From assembly GCF_002836775.1 (NCBI RefSeq), contig NZ_PJAQ01000054.1:124001-188000 (forward strand): a stretch of 64,000 bases of DNA, in the 5' to 3' direction. The DNA is from Colwellia sp. 12G3 (GTDB lineage Bacteria; Pseudomonadota; Gammaproteobacteria; Enterobacterales; Alteromonadaceae). The translations under genes and the position numbers were made by a program. Below the pieces are notes generated by a model that was not told where the DNA came from, ran no database searches, and saw nothing but the letters and a program-made list of their open reading frames with translations. Shown here in pieces: positions 53,038 through 62,381 of the stretch; the first letter of the stretch is position 1, and each line of letters opens with the position of its first letter.

Positions 53038-55290
53038 TTAAACGCTAAAGACCTTATTAACAGGTAAGTCACGTATGCGGGTTTTGCTGGCATGATAAAT
53101 AGCATTAGTGATACTCGGAGCCACTGGCGGTACACCAGGTTCGCCTATGCCACCAGGAGGGGCATCAGACTCCACAATATGCACATGCATTTCGGGTACT
53201 TGATTCATACGTGTTACCGGCGAATCATGGAAGTTACTTTGTTGAACCTTACCTTCTTCTACCGATATTTCGCCCATTAACGCAATGGATAGACCAAACA
53301 CCATAGCGCCTTCCATTTGCGCTTTAACCCTATCTGGAGTTACTACAATGCCGCAGTCTACCGCGGTATGCATTTCAAGCACGGTGACTTTATTATTAAC
53401 GACTTCAACCTTAGTCGCCGCGGCAACAAAAGAACCAAAACTACGTAAAAAGCTTATGCCCCAGCCCTGATTGTCAGGTAATTTTTGTTCAACTTTGGCC
53501 TTATCACTAATTAAGTTGATTAAGCTTTTCATACGTTTGGTATCAATTGGGTGAGCGGTTAAGTCTAAATCATAATTAGAGTACTTAAAGCCATTTTCAT
53601 TAGGATCCACGTGACGATCATCACCCAATAAATTCAGCCACATTTGTCTGGTGGGCACCTTTGCTTTCACTGCCAATTCGTCAACAAAAGAGCCCAAAGC
53701 AAAGCCGTTGTTGATGCAAGCAACTGAGCGAACCCAGCCTGGCCTAACGAACGAGTCGACTGCATGTTTTTCGATACTTAAATTATTCAAAGCAAAAGGT
53801 ATATCACCAAAACCAAGGGCGAGTTGCGCATCACTTGGCGTTTTAGCCTCAGCATTCCATAACCAGCCAATAGGTGGATAGGCATTACGGCTTAACCAGT
53901 AGTCAGCGCTGCCATTATCGGTTAATTCAGCTTTGCAATAATTAGCTGAAATTGAATGGTAAAAGCCATGTTGAATGTCATCTTCTCGACTCCAAATCAC
54001 TTTAACTGGACGTTTGCTTGCCTTCGCTAATTCAACCGCCTCAATAATAAAGTCGGCTTTTGACTTACGGCCAAATGCGCCACCCATTAAGGTGACATTG
54101 AGCTCAATATTATCTTGCTCATCTTTTGCTAACCCTAACTCACGTGCGACATTACCTTTAGCCCATTGTGGATTTTGTGTTCCTGCCCAAATAGTACATT
54201 TTTTGCCATTTACTATTGCCGTAGCCGCAGGTGTTTCCATTGGAGAGTGATTTATATAAGGAACAGTATAGGTTGCTTCTACGGTGTTTTTATTATTGTA
54301 TTGATGGTTGTAAACATCCCCTTTTTTGGCAACCGTTTCACCTTGTTGATTTACTTGTTTGGCAAGTTTTTTGCTAAATTCACTACTGTTGTGAAACGCT
54401 TTATCGCCATGTTGCCATTTTATTTTGAGCTTTTTACGACCTTCTAGCGCAGCCCAAGTATTATTGGCAAGTACGGCAACACCGGATAATGGATTAGTGG
54501 TCACAGGAATACTGCGCGGTTTTAAAGCAATAACATCAACCACGCCTTTAATTTTCAATGCTTCACTGGCATCAAAGGATAAAACCTTACCACCGACCAC
54601 GGGTGGTCTTACGATAGTTGCTATAAGCATGTCGGGCAGCTGAATATCCTGCGCGTATTGTGCTTTTCCAGCGACAATATTATCTAAATCAACAAGTTTT
54701 ACATCTTTACCGATAAGAGAAAAGTCAGCGTTGTTTTTAAGCTTCACTGTTTTACTTTCTGGTGGGGTAAGTTTCGCCGCGTGACTAGCAAGTTCACCAA
54801 AACTAATTTTTTCACCGGTAGCTGTGTGGATAACAAAATGCTTTTCAGCTTTTACGCTAGCTTGTTCTACTTGCCAAATATTAGCAGCAGCCTGCTCTAA
54901 CATTTCACGGGCTACAGCGCCAATTTGGCGAATACTGGTAAAATGATTACGGATAGAAGCTGAGCCTGCGGTGCCTTGAGAGCCATATTTTGAATCAGCC
55001 TTAGCTTGAACAACACTTACTTTTTGCCAATCGGCTTCTAACTCTTCGGCAATGATTTGTGGCACGCTGGTGCGAATACCCTGTCCCATTTCACTGCGAT
55101 GACACACTAAGGTCACCATCGAGTCACTGGCAATACTAACAAAGAAGTTTAATTCATGGTTTAGTGCTGAAGTAGCCAATTTTGCTTGTGCATTACTAAG
55201 AGGGAGATTCATGCCTAATACAAAGGTACCACTTGTTATACCGGCAACTTTTAAGAAACCGCGACGACTTACATTTTCAATAGAGTTCAT
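53038..55290 (-). CDS. Molybdopterin-binding subunit of an IorB-type aldehyde/isoquinoline oxidoreductase
   Basis: 750 aa, xanthine oxidase family large subunit. A twin-arginine signal (SRRGFLKVAG, residues 8-17) shows export of the folded enzyme to the periplasm. Two aldehyde oxidase/xanthine dehydrogenase molybdopterin-binding regions follow (VCHRSEMGQGIRTSVPQIIA; GGAFGRKSKADF). The catalytic Glu lies near the C-terminus in GGIGEPGVPP. It pairs with the [2Fe-2S] subunit encoded 2 bp upstream. Members oxidise aldehydes or N-heterocycles; the substrate is not readable. MocA and XdhC upstream supply and insert the cytosine-dinucleotide cofactor. Confidence 0.92.
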   Translation of the reverse strand: MNSIENVSRRGFLKVAGITSGTFVLGMNLPLSNAQAKLATSALNHELNFFVSIASDSMVTLVCHRSEMGQGIRTSVPQIIAEELEADWQKVSVVQAKADSKYGSQGTAGSASIRNHFTSIRQIGAVAREMLEQAAANIWQVEQASVKAEKHFVIHTATGEKISFGELASHAAKLTPPESKTVKLKNNADFSLIGKDVKLVDLDNIVAGKAQYAQDIQLPDMLIATIVRPPVVGGKVLSFDASEALKIKGVVDVIALKPRSIPVTTNPLSGVAVLANNTWAALEGRKKLKIKWQHGDKAFHNSSEFSKKLAKQVNQQGETVAKKGDVYNHQYNNKNTVEATYTVPYINHSPMETPAATAIVNGKKCTIWAGTQNPQWAKGNVARELGLAKDEQDNIELNVTLMGGAFGRKSKADFIIEAVELAKASKRPVKVIWSREDDIQHGFYHSISANYCKAELTDNGSADYWLSRNAYPPIGWLWNAEAKTPSDAQLALGFGDIPFALNNLSIEKHAVDSFVRPGWVRSVACINNGFALGSFVDELAVKAKVPTRQMWLNLLGDDRHVDPNENGFKYSNYDLDLTAHPIDTKRMKSLINLISDKAKVEQKLPDNQGWGISFLRSFGSFVAAATKVEVVNNKVTVLEMHTAVDCGIVVTPDRVKAQMEGAMVFGLSIALMGEISVEEGKVQQSNFHDSPVTRMNQVPEMHVHIVESDAPPGGIGEPGVPPVAPSITNAIYHASKTRIRDLPVNKVFSV

Positions 55291-55292
55291 GG

Positions 55293-55868
55293 TTACGCTC
55301 CTTGTTTCTTATGCGCAAATTGACGGGCATCAAAAATTTCTACACCATTAGGATTATTTATTGTGTTAGTGCTTAATGAAGCCGTTGCTGATGATTTATT
55401 TTCCGACACACGGGTGGCTGCTGATTTTATAGCCGCTTTAATACGTTTATAAGTACCACAACGACAAATGTTGCCTTGCATGTGTTCAATTATTTGCTCA
55501 TCGGTTGGCAGAGGAATGGCCTTCAATAAAGCAGCAGCACTCATCATTTGCCCACTTTGACAATAACCACACTGGGGCACTTTAAATTCACGCCAAGCAA
55601 CTTGCACAGCACTGTCACCTAATTTACCGTTATTATCAGCTAATCCTTCAATGGTGGTAATAGCTTGCTCAGCAATAGCTGAGACTGGTGTTATGCAAGA
55701 ACGCATAGCGACGCCATTGACATGCACAGTACAGGCACCACATTGTCCTGCGCCACAACCAAATTTTGTACCCGTAAGTTTTAACTCGTCACGAAGGGCG
55801 TAAAGTAGTGGCATTTGTGGATCAACATCAAGCTCAACCGGCTTATTGTTTAAGATTATTTTGATCAT
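55293..55868 (-). CDS. IorA-type [2Fe-2S] subunit
   Basis: 191 aa. The N-terminal plant-ferredoxin-type cluster (FGCGAGQCGACTVHVNG with a distal Cys in RSCITP) and the C-terminal four-helix [2Fe-2S] domain (CGYCQSGQ and NICRCGTY) transfer electrons from the molybdenum site. A 40-residue C-terminal extension is unusual, Ser/Ala/Asn-rich and probably flexible. It lacks its own export signal and would be carried out with the Tat-bearing large subunit. Confidence 0.93.
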   Translation of the reverse strand: MIKIILNNKPVELDVDPQMPLLYALRDELKLTGTKFGCGAGQCGACTVHVNGVAMRSCITPVSAIAEQAITTIEGLADNNGKLGDSAVQVAWREFKVPQCGYCQSGQMMSAAALLKAIPLPTDEQIIEHMQGNICRCGTYKRIKAAIKSAATRVSENKSSATASLSTNTINNPNGVEIFDARQFAHKKQGA

Positions 55869-55906
55869 ACTGGCTCCAGGTTTTGTCAGTGTGAAAGTGT
55901 TTATTT

Positions 55907-56554
55907 TTATAAACTCTCATTGGGTAGAGAGCTCTGTAAATGTTCTCTAACTCGCTCTAAGTCAGACAAGGTATCAATATCAATTTTTGCTTGATTACAG
56001 TGTATAGCATCAACTTTTTTGGCATGTTGTAGTAACAATTTACCCGCGCCTTTATCGCCCTGCAGTTTTACTAGCAGAGGAAAATATTTTTCGGGAAAAA
56101 TAGCAGGTGCCATTAATTGATCATCACAGAGGGTAGCAATAACTTTGTTAGGCTGTTCGTTACTGGCATCGAGTAATGCTTGATAATGTTCAGTGGTGAT
56201 TAATGCTTGATCAGCTAAAGCGATTAATACATGGCTGCTCTGCGCTTTAATAGAATGAACAGATTCTGCTAGGGTATGTCCCATGCCATCAGACCAATGC
56301 TGACTTGCAATAACCGAAACACCTTGGGGTAAAACAGCCTGAATAGCATTTTTGTTGGCGCCTAAGGTGACATATAAACTGTTAACGGATGGATCGGTAA
56401 GCAGGGGTTGTAATTTATCAACACTATGAGTAATCAGCGGTTTACCATTGATTTGAGCGAGTTGTTTAATGGTGCCACAGCCAACTTGATTTGGAGAAGA
56501 TGATTGGAAGCGCTGGCCTTTACCTGCCCCTAATAGAATAATATTAACCTGCAT
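55907..56554 (-). CDS. MocA-like molybdenum cofactor cytidylyltransferase
   Basis: 215 aa, MobA/MocA NTP-transferase fold: INIILLGAGKGQRFQSSSPN at the start, GKPLITHSVDKL and ALADQALITTEHY. Builds the cytosine-dinucleotide form of molybdopterin used by xanthine oxidase-type enzymes. Its start overlaps the end of the xdhC-like gene by 11 bp, so they are co-translated. Confidence 0.85.
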   Translation of the reverse strand: MQVNIILLGAGKGQRFQSSSPNQVGCGTIKQLAQINGKPLITHSVDKLQPLLTDPSVNSLYVTLGANKNAIQAVLPQGVSVIASQHWSDGMGHTLAESVHSIKAQSSHVLIALADQALITTEHYQALLDASNEQPNKVIATLCDDQLMAPAIFPEKYFPLLVKLQGDKGAGKLLLQHAKKVDAIHCNQAKIDIDTLSDLERVREHLQSSLPNESL

Positions 56555-57587
56555 GGCTAACTACTTTTTTGATGCTGTTAGCGATATTAGTGCTTATATT
56601 ACTAGGGAAATAGCCTAATGACTTGCCTGAGGCTTGTTCTATTGTGGCATGTGCTTGAGATAAAATGGCTAGGGCAATAGATTCAGGTAGCTCGCCACCA
56701 AGATCAAAGCCAATGGGATTGGCTAACTTATTAGGTAAGTCAGTTGCGTTTAGTTGCGCTTTTTCTAACACCTGCTCTGTTCGATGTTGAGGTCCTAATA
56801 AACCTAAATAGCTAGCGACAGCTAAATTATTTTGGCTGTTAACTAACTGTAAGGCGCGAGCATCAAGTGAAACATTGTGATGCATTATCACCACGGCATC
56901 TGCTTTGGGTAACAGCAGACTTTGCTCTAGGTTGTCGTAATCTTGATTGAGGACTAAATCGGCCTCTTTAAAGTAGGCTGATCTGGCATAGGCGGTGCGG
57001 CTATCAACTAAGCAAATAAACCATCCTAGAGTATGCGCTATTTTAACTAGAGGCTGTGCATCAATACCGCCACCAAATATGACTAAAGCCGGAGCGGGTT
57101 TTATAGCAATTAAAGGTTCTAAAGAACTGTCGGCCTTTGATAAAACTTGATTGTTACTTCCTGAAGTGGCGTGTTTAGTGGAGGTATCAATATGATAAAA
57201 ACACGCGCTGCGGTTATCCAGTTGGTTTTTTAACGTGAGCAGATCGAGGTAATTATTATCTCGATTGATGGGTTGTAGTAATACTTTGACTAAACCGCCA
57301 CAACCTATGCCGAGTTGCCAAGCTATATCACTATCATCTTGCATGTCGTAACAAACAGTAAGGTTAGTTTCGCTCTGCCAACATTTCTGCGCTTGGCGTT
57401 TTAAATCCGCTTCAAGACAACCACCGCTTAATAAGCCATAGCTTTTGCCTAGGCTATTAATGAGCATCATAGCACCCGCTTTACGATAAGAAGAACGCTG
57501 CGTTTCAATGATGCTGGCAAGCACCCATTGGCAGGTATCTTTTTCGGGAAACCAATTAGCTAATAATGCGGCAAGGCGATTACTCAT
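56544..57587 (-). CDS. XdhC/CoxI family molybdenum hydroxylase maturation factor
   Basis: 347 aa. The N-terminal XdhC_CoxI domain (WVLASIIETQRSSYRKAGAM, LSGGCLEADL) precedes a Rossmann domain (about 165-310; LVIFGGGIDAQPLVKIAHTL). The family binds the molybdenum cofactor and supports sulfuration and insertion. It is the first gene of the four-gene operon xdhC-mocA-iorA-iorB. Confidence 0.88.
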   Translation of the reverse strand: MSNRLAALLANWFPEKDTCQWVLASIIETQRSSYRKAGAMMLINSLGKSYGLLSGGCLEADLKRQAQKCWQSETNLTVCYDMQDDSDIAWQLGIGCGGLVKVLLQPINRDNNYLDLLTLKNQLDNRSACFYHIDTSTKHATSGSNNQVLSKADSSLEPLIAIKPAPALVIFGGGIDAQPLVKIAHTLGWFICLVDSRTAYARSAYFKEADLVLNQDYDNLEQSLLLPKADAVVIMHHNVSLDARALQLVNSQNNLAVASYLGLLGPQHRTEQVLEKAQLNATDLPNKLANPIGFDLGGELPESIALAILSQAHATIEQASGKSLGYFPSNISTNIANSIKKVVSHAG

Positions 57588-57708
57588 TTATGGATTATTC
57601 ACTTAAAAAAATATTAAGATAACATAAATGAGAAATACACCAAATTAAACCACTGTAGTTAATTAAAATGTAAGCAATTAAGTAACGTATTTACTCAACA
57701 GCAGTATT

Positions 57709-60700
57709 TTAATTGTTAATGGCGATTTTAGGTTGCCATTCTAACCAGTCTTTATCGACATCTTGATGCAAAATAAAGCTCGTTGGTAGGGATGTTGATT
57801 CTTCATCAAGCTTTTCAGCATCATCTTCATCAACTGAAGGTGTAGCAAAAGCAATACCACCAGCAATCAGGGTTTCTATCGATTCAGAGTCGATATTCAC
57901 GCCAGAGAAAATACCCGCTTCAATTTTGATGCCACTCGTATTCCAAAATTGGCTTTGGCTGTTAACAAGTGGTGCGTAACGCTTGGCTATATTGATAAAA
58001 ACATTGACCTTATCGGCAGTAGGCGATAAATCAATACCAATCACTTTACCGACCTTAATTTGGCGATACAACACAGGGTTTCCCACGCGTACAGAGCCAA
58101 GACGATTTGCGGTTAATTTAATATTTAAGCCATAAGCTAATTGCTCGACCGTAGGGGCTAATTCAAGGGCTTGAAATTCACTTATCGGCTTAGCTTTTAT
58201 ATTATGCGATGGTAGCAAACCAATAAATGCCCCCGTCAGTAAATCGACAATGTTTTTAGAACCCACTAAGCCGATTTGAGGCTCAATTTTCCAAAACTTT
58301 GTGCCTTGGCGAGCGTATTGGCTGCCTAAATCATTTAATAACACTAAAGCGGTTACGCCCACTTTATTTTCATTAAAAATTAAACGTTCAACGGTACCGA
58401 GCGTTTGCTCTTGATAAACGACTTTGGTATTTACTTTTAATCCGGTGACATCATTAAAATGAATGCTAATTGTTTGTCCCGCATTTTTAGCGTGTTCTTC
58501 ATGCTTAAATAAAGTAAAACTAGATAGCTCATCGACTTGCGTACTTGTTGCCATTGATGCTGTTAGCGACAATTCAGGATTATAAAAGCTGATACCACCG
58601 CGTAAAATGGCATCAAGGGATTCAGTTTTTACCACAAAGTCACTTAAACCACCTGAGATACTCAAGCCACCTGCATTATAGAAACGACTGGTACTTTTTA
58701 ATAAGTTTTTGTGCTCTTCATCAATGGTAATACTGACTTTAATATCGTCATCTTTTTTATTTAGTCTGACATTGTCTACTTGACCAATAGTGATGCCACG
58801 GTAACTAATCGCACTACCCGGCGTAGCCACATTGGCATGGTCAGTGGTTAACGTAAGCTGTAAACCAGGAGCGCTGGCAAGTTTTACCGGTGGCTGGCTA
58901 AACAACGTAAAGTGAGTTTTGACTTCACCTTGACCAAGATTGAAAGTGATATAGGTACCTCCCAATAAAGCATCAGTATCGCTAGCACCAGAAAGGCTTA
59001 AGCTTGGTTTAACTAAATAAAACTGCGTATTAGCATTTAATATATGCTGATACTTAGGTAATAACCCTAACTGCAGTTGTTGATAATCACCTTGAATAGT
59101 TACTTGATGAATAGCACCAATTTCAACGCCACGATATAAAAGGCGGGTATCGTTATTTACCTGTTCACTCGCGGCAATATTTAGGGTAAAACTGATCTTT
59201 TGCTGGGCGAGTTTACTATTAGCATAGAGTGAGAAACTATCACCATTTTGAATCAATTTCTTTTGTGACTCTTGGGCATTATCTTGGCTAATAAAGGCAA
59301 TGCCACCGGTTAAAATACTCTGTAATGATTGGGCTTGAATATCAACACCCAGTAAACTAGCAGATATTTTGACTCCTGAATTATTGTAAAAACGGCTGCT
59401 ATTATTCACATAATGGCTAAATTGTGGCTCTACATGAATATGAATTAAATGGCGCTCTGGCGCGCTTGTTTCGATGGCTTGTATATTACCAACAACTTGT
59501 TGTTTGTAATAAACATTACTGCCAACTTGTAATGAACTACGATCACTACTTGTTAGCATTAAGTGCAAACCAGGTTCAGTATATTTATAAGGAGGCTTGC
59601 TACTAAATACATTAAATTTGTTGCTGGTATTACCTGCTAAAGATGGCCTAATACTAATATAGCTACCCGTAAGTAACGTCTTAGCATTGGACAAACCCGA
59701 AAGGCTAATTTGAGGCGAAACGATATAAAACTGTGATTGATCGGTAAGGTAAGGTACTACACGTGGGTTAACTTTAGCCGTAGCGGTAATTTTTCGACTC
59801 ACGGGGTCTATTTTACTGAATGACTCAATAGCACCTATGGTTAAACCTTGGTATAAAATGGCTGCATTGTAATCTATACCAGAGTTCCACTCTAACGTTA
59901 ACTCAATTTCATGACCCATTTCAGCTGATTGAAAGTCAGCATGTAAAGGGAACGTTTGACCGTTCTTAGCGGGTGATAATTCTGTTTGATAAGCTAAAGT
60001 ATCAACGGATATACCGCCTGCCATAATAGCCGCCAATGAATCGGTATTAACTTTCACTCCACCAGAAAGTGAAGCTGTCACTTGTACGCCACTGGTATTA
60101 TAAAATAATGAATTTTCTTTTACTAAGTGAGCAAACTCAGGACGAATGTAAATGTTAATGGCAATTTTTTTACTGCTTTCTATGTAGTGATAACCCGTGA
60201 CATAACCAATGGGGATTTGTTTGAAACTAATAGGGGAGTTTTCACTAATAGAGCCTAATATATCAGTATGTAACGTCAGGTGTAAGCCAGGAGTCGACAT
60301 GTCTAATGTCGGCGCTTCAGATAAGGCAATAAAGTTACTTTGGCTATCGGCATCTTTATTGGTATCCGGCATGATCGTGATATAACTACCGGAAATAAGC
60401 GTGTCCAGTCCTGAGATCCCTTGCAGAGAAATATCAGCACTGACTAACCAAAAACTCGTATTTTCAGTGAGGTAGTCAGTAAAGTCTTTCGAAATTTCTA
60501 CTTCAGCAATAACGCGTTGTAAGTCTCTAGACGGAACGACTTTTTTAACCAAACCAGTGACTAAACCTTTATAACGTACTTCTGTTTTATTAGGTATTAT
60601 GCCTGAGCCATTATCAAACTCTATGGTGATAAAGGTGCCTTGTTCAGAAACCACCTTTACCGTTAGCCATAAGCCAAAAATTAAAGCAATAAAAGGCACA

Positions 60701-60798
60701 AACCAAATAATAGAGATGCCCTGACGAGGTACAACTTCAGCACGATTGTTTGATTTTGTATTTTGCTCAGAGGCAGCAATTTCTTTTTTATTGGTCAT
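57709..60798 (-). CDS. LetB/PqiB-like MCE protein with eight MCE domains
   Basis: 1029 aa. One membrane anchor (about 28-48) precedes eight MCE repeats starting near residues 55, 171, 297, 410, 534, 645, 774 and 890. Odd domains end in a G(S/T/A)(Y/F)I-type motif (LISGSYIT, LLTGSYIS, LLGGTYIT, LLTGAFIG) and even domains in GGI (MAGGISV, LTGGIAF, LRGGISF, IAGGIAF), so the protein is four tandem copies of a two-domain unit. E. coli LetB has seven MCE domains and PqiB three. The stacked rings form a lipid tunnel across the periplasm. Its ATG overlaps the stop of the upstream LetA-like gene (4 bp), giving an operon letA1-letA2-letB. Confidence 0.93.
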   Translation of the reverse strand: MTNKKEIAASEQNTKSNNRAEVVPRQGISIIWFVPFIALIFGLWLTVKVVSEQGTFITIEFDNGSGIIPNKTEVRYKGLVTGLVKKVVPSRDLQRVIAEVEISKDFTDYLTENTSFWLVSADISLQGISGLDTLISGSYITIMPDTNKDADSQSNFIALSEAPTLDMSTPGLHLTLHTDILGSISENSPISFKQIPIGYVTGYHYIESSKKIAINIYIRPEFAHLVKENSLFYNTSGVQVTASLSGGVKVNTDSLAAIMAGGISVDTLAYQTELSPAKNGQTFPLHADFQSAEMGHEIELTLEWNSGIDYNAAILYQGLTIGAIESFSKIDPVSRKITATAKVNPRVVPYLTDQSQFYIVSPQISLSGLSNAKTLLTGSYISIRPSLAGNTSNKFNVFSSKPPYKYTEPGLHLMLTSSDRSSLQVGSNVYYKQQVVGNIQAIETSAPERHLIHIHVEPQFSHYVNNSSRFYNNSGVKISASLLGVDIQAQSLQSILTGGIAFISQDNAQESQKKLIQNGDSFSLYANSKLAQQKISFTLNIAASEQVNNDTRLLYRGVEIGAIHQVTIQGDYQQLQLGLLPKYQHILNANTQFYLVKPSLSLSGASDTDALLGGTYITFNLGQGEVKTHFTLFSQPPVKLASAPGLQLTLTTDHANVATPGSAISYRGITIGQVDNVRLNKKDDDIKVSITIDEEHKNLLKSTSRFYNAGGLSISGGLSDFVVKTESLDAILRGGISFYNPELSLTASMATSTQVDELSSFTLFKHEEHAKNAGQTISIHFNDVTGLKVNTKVVYQEQTLGTVERLIFNENKVGVTALVLLNDLGSQYARQGTKFWKIEPQIGLVGSKNIVDLLTGAFIGLLPSHNIKAKPISEFQALELAPTVEQLAYGLNIKLTANRLGSVRVGNPVLYRQIKVGKVIGIDLSPTADKVNVFINIAKRYAPLVNSQSQFWNTSGIKIEAGIFSGVNIDSESIETLIAGGIAFATPSVDEDDAEKLDEESTSLPTSFILHQDVDKDWLEWQPKIAINN

Positions 60799-61475
60799 TT
60801 ATATCCCTTTTCTTCTGGTAATATGCCTGATATATGGTCTGGCGAATTGTCTGACAATAATGATGTTTGTGTTGCTGTTTTCTTATCCCATAATAAACGC
60901 GGGTCAAAACTGTTGGCAGCAAACATGGTAAAAATTACCGTAATGGTAAAGTAATTTATCGCTGGTCCTGCAGCTACCGAGGTAACAAAACCAAGCTCAA
61001 CTACGGTCACCATTAAGGCGACAACGAAGACATCAAGCATTGACCAGGGCCCTAAAAACTCAAGTGCATGGTAAAATTTACTATGCTTGTCTGGTTTTAA
61101 ACGTATACCGGTATGTACTTTATAAACGAGCACAAATAAGCCAATGATTTTTAGTAAAGGTACTATGATACTGGCAGTAAAGATAATAACAGCAATCGGG
61201 TATAAACCATGGTCAATAAATTCGCCAATACCGGATAATATGGTTGCCTCACTACCTATACCTAATTGATAGACAATCATTATTGGATAAAAGTTCGCGG
61301 GTATAAACGCGAGTAAGGCGGCAAAATTCCAAGCCAAAGTATACTGTAAACTGTTGCGTTTACGTTGATAAAATAAGCCATGACAACGACTACACTGCAC
61401 GGGCTCTGTGACTAAACTATTTAGCTTACGGCATTTAGGACATAAAGCTAAGCCTAGTTGTTTAGCTGTTTTCAT
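60795..61475 (-). CDS. LetA/PqiA-like half protein, second copy
   Basis: 226 aa from ATG 61475. A zinc ribbon (CPKCRKLN and CSRCHGLF, about 12-35) is followed by four membrane segments of the PqiA family. It matches the C-terminal half of E. coli LetA. An upstream in-frame start at 61496 is possible, but GAGG lies six bases before 61475. It overlaps the preceding gene by 14 bp. Its C-terminal 30 residues are polar. It probably pairs with the first half to load lipids into the LetB tunnel. Confidence 0.88.
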   Translation of the reverse strand: MKTAKQLGLALCPKCRKLNSLVTEPVQCSRCHGLFYQRKRNSLQYTLAWNFAALLAFIPANFYPIMIVYQLGIGSEATILSGIGEFIDHGLYPIAVIIFTASIIVPLLKIIGLFVLVYKVHTGIRLKPDKHSKFYHALEFLGPWSMLDVFVVALMVTVVELGFVTSVAAGPAINYFTITVIFTMFAANSFDPRLLWDKKTATQTSLLSDNSPDHISGILPEEKGYK

Positions 61476-62112
61476 CTTGTGCCTCATCCTTAGCAAACGC
61501 TTTTTCTAATTTTTCCCAAATACAGTCTTGATCGAGCGCTACCGCTGACATAGTGGAGCAAATTAACCAAAAAATAAAAGCCAGTAAGCCAAGGTTAACC
61601 GATAGTTCAGTATCATCTATTAACTTATACATAGAAACGACAATGCCAAGCATAAATACATTGAGCATAGTCCAGTTATCAAGATGGTGATAAGCGCGAA
61701 AAAAATTGAGTAACGACGGTTTTAACTTATTAAATTTAAAACAGTAGGAAATATAGAATGCACCAGCTAAACGTACAATCGGCACAGCAATCGCGAAGAG
61801 AAACACGAAGCACGCTATCATAAAAAAACCACGGTCAATCAACACTAAAATACAATCAAACAAAGAAGCTTGATGATATTGGCCTGCCAAGGTTACCCCC
61901 ATAATAGGTAATAAAATTGCGGGCAACATTAACATTAAGCCGGCAAGGGACCAGTTAAAGCTACGTTCAATAGAGTCGACTTTTCGCTCTATTAACATGC
62001 TGCCACAACGAGTACATTTGGCCAGTTGTCCCTGTTTTAATTGCGGCTTGTCGTAGAGCGCATCACACTGCTGACAGGCGACAAATAATAAGGTGTCAAT
62101 TTTGTTGTTCAT
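61462..62112 (-). CDS. LetA/PqiA-like half protein, first copy
   Basis: 216 aa with a Cys4 zinc ribbon (CQQCDALY and CTRCGSML, about 13-40) and four membrane segments (about 57-77, 95-117, 155-175, 180-200). It matches the N-terminal half of LetA, a single 430-residue protein in E. coli, so the transporter is split in two genes here. Its stop lies inside the next gene. Upstream (62122-62280) is a repeat element that contains or displaces the operon promoter. Confidence 0.88.
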   Translation of the reverse strand: MNNKIDTLLFVACQQCDALYDKPQLKQGQLAKCTRCGSMLIERKVDSIERSFNWSLAGLMLMLPAILLPIMGVTLAGQYHQASLFDCILVLIDRGFFMIACFVFLFAIAVPIVRLAGAFYISYCFKFNKLKPSLLNFFRAYHHLDNWTMLNVFMLGIVVSMYKLIDDTELSVNLGLLAFIFWLICSTMSAVALDQDCIWEKLEKAFAKDEAQDENS

Positions 62113-62121
62113 TTAGCTTTG

Positions 62122-62280
62122 ATACCAATGTCATTAAATTATTACCCACTTGCGCTGGTTAAAATACTCCAAGTCGGCGTTGCGCTCAATCCCAATAGCT
62201 CGCTATTGCTCAATCACACTCCTTGAATCTGAAAATTTACCCTCATTGAATTTTGAACACTAAATTAATCCAAATGGTAT
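62122..62280. repeat. Short ATACCA-ended repeat element
   Basis: 159 bp between ATACCAATGTCATTAA and TTAATCCAAATGGTAT, an imperfect inverted repeat. The inside has a dyad-rich block (CAATCCCAATAGCTCGC then TATTGCTCAATCAC) unlike the 265-bp family, so it is a second element type with similar ends. Confidence 0.55.
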
Positions 62281-62322
62281 TATTATCCATTTACCCGTTA
62301 ATTTTGTAAAAATGTAATGAAA

Positions 62323-62349
62323 AAAAAGCAGCGATAAACGCTGCTTTTT
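62323..62349 (-). terminator. Intrinsic terminator of the cytochrome c4 gene
   Basis: Minus strand: AAAAAGCAGCG-TTTAT-CGCTGCTTTTT with a T run, 30 bp after the stop. Confidence 0.9.
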
Positions 62350-62381
62350 AGAAACTTATTAATGAAGCAACCAGGCCATTA

